A stretch of 9,273 nucleotides of DNA. Origin: Treponema sp. (GTDB lineage Bacteria > Spirochaetota > Spirochaetia > Treponematales > Breznakiellaceae). The translations under genes were made by a program, and so were the position numbers. Each line of letters begins with the position of its first letter. Position 1 is the first letter of the stretch. Below, one piece after another: positions 5,790-9,273 of the stretch. Where the stretch lies: positions 1 through 9,273 of the forward strand of contig JAITAI010000122.1 of NCBI GenBank assembly GCA_031284195.1, given 5' to 3'. The notes beneath the pieces were generated by a model that saw only the letters and a program-made list of their open reading frames with translations, did no database searches and was not told the origin of the DNA.

Positions 5790-6227
5790 GGCATGATTGT
5801 ATCATACCAGGGCTTGATAGCTAAAGAGGGCCGGTACGAAGTCCCAGGGTATGTAGGGTTACCCGGAAGGATAAGGCTGATTAGGGTCTGTTCCCACTAG
5901 CAAAATATAATGTACTCAGGATATGAAAATAACTCAGGAACAACGAAAAAAAATCGTAATTATCCCCTGAGGTATAAATCATCGAAGTTTAGTTAGCCTC
6001 TCAGCTTCACTTCCTGCTTCAACGCTCACCCTATTCGGGGGAGTTCTTGGTTTTCTCGTATAAAATCTCTGCGAATGAGTTTTATGATTACTCCAACCCG
6101 ATACGTTCCCCCGGGATCCACAGACCTCAATTTCCAGCTTGCTACCGGTATCGTTGATTAGCCGGATTGTCAAAAACTAAGACCCCAAAACGATCAGTTA
6201 TAGGTAAGGGGATGATTGCGCTATTAA
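5790..6227. other. Gene-poor spacer between cysN and the HD hydrolase gene
   Basis: No recognisable gene is present. Minus-strand open frames at 5979-6173 and 6026-6157 have a protein-like look but lie in different phases. A weak terminator candidate for the cys operon is an imperfect stem at 5960-5977 (TTATACC/GGGATAA on the minus strand, one mismatch), then six bases, then eight T residues (5953-5946). ACTCAGGA occurs twice, at 5914-5921 and 5932-5939. The right end of the spacer carries no convincing terminator close to cysN. Confidence 0.5.
5801..5809 (-). promoter_or_regulatory. Extended -10 promoter for the HD hydrolase-mnmA operon
   Basis: The minus strand reads TGG-TATGAT, fitting the extended -10 form TGn-TATAAT, which can work without a good -35 box. 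The -35 region here (CCTCTT at a 17-base spacing) is indeed poor. The start of transcription would fall near 5794, only about five bases before the ATG at 5789. Confidence 0.5.
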
Positions 6228-7595
6228 TTATTCCTTATTCACAAATCGGTGGGGGAAGTGGACCTTGAGGAAGGCGAAGAGTTCCTCCTCGAAGTCCCGG
6301 CTGATCCGGGGAGGGGCCTCATCCCCGGCCTCAAGGCTTTCCAGGACGATGCCACCTCCGGCGGCATCGTAGCCGTCAACGATGACGAAGCGGCCCAGGG
6401 AGGCGTTATCGGAGAAGGAGGATACGGCGATGGGCCGGGCCAGGCTGAGGACCAGGCCGCCGCAGTCGTGGCGGCGCAGTTCACGGTACCCCGCGTCCCC
6501 GGACTCACCCAGGAAGCGCTCGATTTTTTCAAGCCGGACCTCAACTTTGTCGCTTCCCAGTTTGAGGAGGTAGTTCTTGTTGAAGCCCAGGGGCTGCGAG
6601 CCCAGCCATATCATATTAGCCCGGAGCCGGGCAGCGGCTCTCACCGGGGAGGCCTCCCCGGACTTCACCATCACCTCCCCCCGCTTGATATATATCTCTT
6701 CTTCCAGGGTAAAGCCTGAGGCCTCCCCGGTGACGGCCCTGGTCTTTGCCGGGGAAGCCCAGACCTCAATGTTTTTAATGTGGGCCTCTTTGCAGGAGGG
6801 CAGAAAGCTCACCCCATCCCCAATGGAAACCTCGCCGCTCACGATGGTCCCCGCATAGATCCGCCGGTCGTCGTTGTCATTGCTGAAGCGATAGACATCC
6901 TGCACGGGCATGGCGAAAAAGGAATCTTCCTTGGAGGAAAGGTTGTGAAAACTGTCCAGAACTTCCAGCACTGTTTTCCCCCGATACCAGGGCATCTCCG
7001 CCAGGGCCCTTTCGGTAATGTTTTTGCCTTCCCGGGCGCTGACCGGCACAAAAGCCAGGGGCTTTACCTTGAGGGTTTCCAGGTATACCCCGTATTCGCT
7101 TTTGATCCGGTTAAACACCCCCTCATCGTAATCCAGGACATCCAGCTTGTTCACCGCCACCAGCACCTGGGAGATCCCCAGGAGGGACAGGATCAAACCG
7201 TGACGCTTGGAATTTTCCGCCACCCCTTCCACGGCGTCGATCACCAGCACCGCAGCCACTGCCCGGGAAGCGCCGCTCAACATATTCCGCAAAAATTCGA
7301 TATGTCCTGGCGCGTCGATGATAAGGTATTCCCGGAGGGCGCTTTTGAAAAAGATCCGGGCGCTGTCAATGGTAATGCCCTGTTTTTGCTCATCCTCCAG
7401 GGCGTCCAGGAGGAAGGCGTATTCAAAGACCCGGCCGTTCTTTTTGCAGGAGTCCTTCGCTGCCTGGAGCTTTCCCTCGGGTAGAGAAGCAGTATCTGCC
7501 AGAAGCCGTCCCACCAGGGTACTCTTACCATGATCCACATGGCCGGTGATCACGATGTTCATCCGTTCCGAAACCGATCCGGGCGCAGCCATCAC
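6228..7595 (-). CDS. cysN: Sulfate adenylyltransferase GTPase subunit CysN
   Basis: CysN couples GTP hydrolysis to the making of APS from sulfate and ATP by CysD. The 455 residues show a translation-factor-type G domain: GHVDHGKST (18-26), GITIDSA (73-79), DAPGH (94-98), NKLD (149-152) and SAREG (186-190). Two barrel domains follow (MPVQDVYRF, then YAGTIVSGEVSIGDGVSFLP; and LARPIAVSSFSDNASLGRFV). The NDNDDRR stretch at 239-245 departs from the form I recall for proteobacterial CysN. There is no fused APS kinase, and the protein ends with a short tail (FLKVHFPHRF). The start is GTG at 7595, seven bases after GAGG, overlapping the cysD stop by four bases (GTGA). ATG at 7592 is the alternative and overlaps the stop by one base. 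It is the last gene of the cysH-cysD-cysN operon. Confidence 0.95.
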   Translation of the reverse strand: MMAAPGSVSERMNIVITGHVDHGKSTLVGRLLADTASLPEGKLQAAKDSCKKNGRVFEYAFLLDALEDEQKQGITIDSARIFFKSALREYLIIDAPGHIEFLRNMLSGASRAVAAVLVIDAVEGVAENSKRHGLILSLLGISQVLVAVNKLDVLDYDEGVFNRIKSEYGVYLETLKVKPLAFVPVSAREGKNITERALAEMPWYRGKTVLEVLDSFHNLSSKEDSFFAMPVQDVYRFSNDNDDRRIYAGTIVSGEVSIGDGVSFLPSCKEAHIKNIEVWASPAKTRAVTGEASGFTLEEEIYIKRGEVMVKSGEASPVRAAARLRANMIWLGSQPLGFNKNYLLKLGSDKVEVRLEKIERFLGESGDAGYRELRRHDCGGLVLSLARPIAVSSFSDNASLGRFVIVDGYDAAGGGIVLESLEAGDEAPPRISRDFEEELFAFLKVHFPHRFVNKE

Positions 7596-8497
7596 ATATA
7601 CCCCTCTTTACGGAGGGTTTCCAAGGTACCGCCCCCCTCGATATCCTGGGCCCGGCCGGAACGCTCCGCGATGTTTCTGAATTTCCCGCTGATGAGTTCT
7701 TCGATAATTTCCCGGGGATTGCGGGCATTGGAGTCCACCGGATTGGTACAGGGATAACAACCCAAAGAACGGTAGCGCTTGCCCGCTCCCTGGTTGTAAT
7801 AAATGGGAATCGTCGGGATTCCTTCCCGCTCAATATACTCCCAGATGTTGAGTTCCGTCCAGTCCAGCAGGGGATGAACCCGGACGTGGGTCTTGGGGGC
7901 AAACTCGGTCTTGTAGAGGTTCCAGAGTTCTGGCGGCTGAGATCCCACGTCCCATTCGCTCTTTTCGTCCCGGCTGGAAAAGACCCGCTCCTTGGAACGG
8001 CTCCCCTCCTCGTCACTGCGGACCCCCACGATGACCGCGTTATAGGGCTTGGCGGATTCCAGGTCCTCCCAGGCGTCCCGGTGGGGATCGTAGACCCGCC
8101 GGGGTCCGGTCCCGTCCAGGGTCTGCCGCAGGGGAATGGTCTTGAGTTCCTTGCAGCAGGATATCCGGTCCAGGCCGTCGGGAAAGGTACGCTTCTCCAC
8201 CAGGGCCTTTCTGTTCTGTCCCACCACGAGGCGCAGCTTCAGTTCCCGGGCCAGCCGGTCCCGATAAGCTATCATTTCGGGGATCTTGTAATTCGTATCG
8301 ATGTGGATAAGCTCAAAGGGCACATGGCCGAAAAAAGCCTTCTTCGCCAGCCACAATAAAACCGTACTGTCCTTACCGATGGACCAGAGCATCCCGATAT
8401 TCTTGAAAGACTTATAGGCCTCCCGGATGATAAAAACACTCTGGGATTCCAGTTTATCCAGCTTGCTTAAACAACCTGCCGCTGTTTCTCCTGTCAT
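7592..8497 (-). CDS. cysD: Sulfate adenylyltransferase catalytic subunit CysD
   Basis: CysD is the ATP pyrophosphatase-fold subunit that transfers AMP from ATP to sulfate, giving APS and pyrophosphate. It has 301 residues, the normal size. Marks are the PP-loop SIGKDST at 39-45, HIDTNYKIPEM at 65-75, ISCCKELKT at 112-120, GVRSDEEGSRSKERVFSSRD at 158-177, SLGCYPCTNPV at 244-254, and a C-terminal GRAQDIEGGGTLETLRKEGY that fits the family end. The ATG at 8497 is preceded by AAGGAG five bases upstream. cysH lies 105 bases upstream and cysN overlaps its end, so the two subunits are made together. Function and start are both secure. Confidence 0.96.
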   Translation of the reverse strand: MTGETAAGCLSKLDKLESQSVFIIREAYKSFKNIGMLWSIGKDSTVLLWLAKKAFFGHVPFELIHIDTNYKIPEMIAYRDRLARELKLRLVVGQNRKALVEKRTFPDGLDRISCCKELKTIPLRQTLDGTGPRRVYDPHRDAWEDLESAKPYNAVIVGVRSDEEGSRSKERVFSSRDEKSEWDVGSQPPELWNLYKTEFAPKTHVRVHPLLDWTELNIWEYIEREGIPTIPIYYNQGAGKRYRSLGCYPCTNPVDSNARNPREIIEELISGKFRNIAERSGRAQDIEGGGTLETLRKEGYM

Positions 8498-8602
8498 TCC
8501 TTCTCCTTGTGCCGTTCAAGTGGATATACCTGGATGGGGACTGTTTCCAAGCCGGGCCTTGCACGCCTCCTCCTTCCTGGCCGCCGGGTCCGGCGGTCCC
8601 GG
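8498..8602. other. G+C-rich gap between cysH and cysD with a palindrome
   Basis: CCGCCGG-GT-CCGGCGG at 8581-8596 forms 7-base arms just after the cysH stop. No T-run follows on the minus strand. It may be a pause, a processing or stability hairpin inside the operon, or chance in G+C-rich sequence. The only other signal in the gap is the cysD ribosome binding site. Confidence 0.4.
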
Positions 8603-9273
8603 CTACCTCCCAGGGGCCTGCGCTTTACCCAAGCCCCCGGTGGCGGCCCTCCGGGTATGCAATCCGCACTCCTTATGCCCCGGAAGTTCCCACCACCAGC
8701 GGCCCGCCCGGATATCTTCCCCTTCCTGCACTGCCCGGGTACAGGGAGCGCAGCCGATACTCTTAAAGCCCTGGGCGTAAAGGGGATTGAGGGGGATCCG
8801 GTACCGTTCGATATAAGCGGCTAGATCCTCATCGCTCCAGTCCGCCAGGGGATTTATTTTTATGAGGCCGAATTGTTCATCGTATTCCAGCAGTTTGAGC
8901 TCCGACCGGGTGATCGACTGGGCCGCCCGGAGGCCCGTTACCCAGGCGTTCTTTCCCGCGAGGAGCCTGCCCAGGGGCCGCACCTTCCGCACGTCGCAGC
9001 AGCGCTGCCGTTTTTCAAGACTTTCCCGCATCCCCCATTCCCCCAGCTCGGCTTCCAGTTTTTTTTCTTCCTCTGGGTCGGGGTAGTATTGGTGAATAGG
9101 AACCTTGAAAAAAAGCTCCAGTTCCCGGTGGTACGCCCCGGTCTCAGGAAAAAGCCGCCGGGTGTCCAGGGTAAAAACTTCCACCTCTTCCCCGCCGCAT
9201 TGCAGGAGGAGGTGCAGGGCCGCCGCATCCTCTGCCTGGTAACTAAAGGCCAGGGCCGCCGGGCCCCGGATGG
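8603..9273 (-). CDS. cysH: Iron-sulfur APS reductase CysH, N-terminus cut by the window edge
   Basis: The frame runs off the right edge, leaving 222 C-terminal residues. It is an adenylyl-sulfate reductase of the PAPS/APS reductase family, which reduces APS to sulfite with thioredoxin or glutaredoxin. Numbering from the window edge, it has FSYQAED (9-15, PP-motif region), LDTRRLFPET (36-45, commonly LDTGR), CCDVRKVRPL (91-100), GCAPCTRAV (173-181), the RWWWE segment (191-195) and the ECGLH catalytic cysteine motif (201-205). The CC and CxxC pairs are ligands of the [4Fe-4S] cluster found in APS-specific enzymes and missing from PAPS-specific ones such as that of E. coli. This fits the lack of an APS kinase on CysN. 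A 17-residue tail rich in Ala and Gly follows ECGLH. The true start and any operon promoter lie beyond the window. Confidence 0.94.
   Translation of the reverse strand, partial: IRGPAALAFSYQAEDAAALHLLLQCGGEEVEVFTLDTRRLFPETGAYHRELELFFKVPIHQYYPDPEEEKKLEAELGEWGMRESLEKRQRCCDVRKVRPLGRLLAGKNAWVTGLRAAQSITRSELKLLEYDEQFGLIKINPLADWSDEDLAAYIERYRIPLNPLYAQGFKSIGCAPCTRAVQEGEDIRAGRWWWELPGHKECGLHTRRAATGGLGKAQAPGR

Noticed and set aside
6150..6227. Terminator right after cysN ending in TTTTT near 6172-6176
   Set aside because: The only stem (AACTGA/TTAGTT) is six weak pairs including a G-U, too poor to call.
6780..7484. Plus-strand open frame of 234 codons opposite cysN
   Set aside because: It mirrors the codon pattern of a secure G+C-rich gene and its product has no recognisable motif.

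Overview
All the recognisable genes in this window lie on the minus strand, so it reads from right to left. The gene families and the mid-range G+C fit a free-living or gut-associated bacterium. A spirochaete of the Treponema group is my best guess, but that rests on the general look of the proteins (PyrE, MnmA, a sigma-like orphan) and not on a search.

Right third (6228-9273): the end of a sulfate-assimilation operon in the order cysH, cysD, cysN. cysH is cut by the window edge. CysD and CysN form the GTP-driven ATP sulfurylase that makes adenosine phosphosulfate (APS). CysH has both cysteine pairs of the iron-sulfur type, which reduces APS directly, and no APS kinase is fused to CysN. The genes therefore describe the short route from sulfate to APS to sulfite. 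This block is visibly richer in G+C than the left end.

Middle (3374-5789): an HD-domain hydrolase gene overlaps mnmA (tRNA 2-thiouridylase) by four bases. It starts almost on top of an extended -10 promoter, so its mRNA may be nearly leaderless. After 152 bases comes pyrE (orotate phosphoribosyltransferase). Two valines replace the usual glycines in its PRPP-binding loop.

Left third (1-3373): a one-component regulator with an excisionase-type helix-turn-helix and a molybdate/tungstate-binding-like domain. Next is an orphan protein that looks like a divergent sigma-70 relative. Last is a hemolysin III (PAQR) membrane protein that runs off the left edge. The regulator and the sigma-like gene each have the same inverted repeat (GTTTCA, 12-13 bases, TGAAAC) in their leader, which suggests a shared control element.

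Four stretches of more than 300 bases carry no recognisable gene (406-731, 1590-2061, 3049-3373, 5790-6227). Some hold long open frames with no start or suspected frameshifts, which could be gene remnants. I see no CRISPR array, tRNA, rRNA, transposase or prophage gene. No complete new multi-gene system is evident. The most open questions are the sigma-like protein, the shared inverted repeat and the altered PyrE loop.
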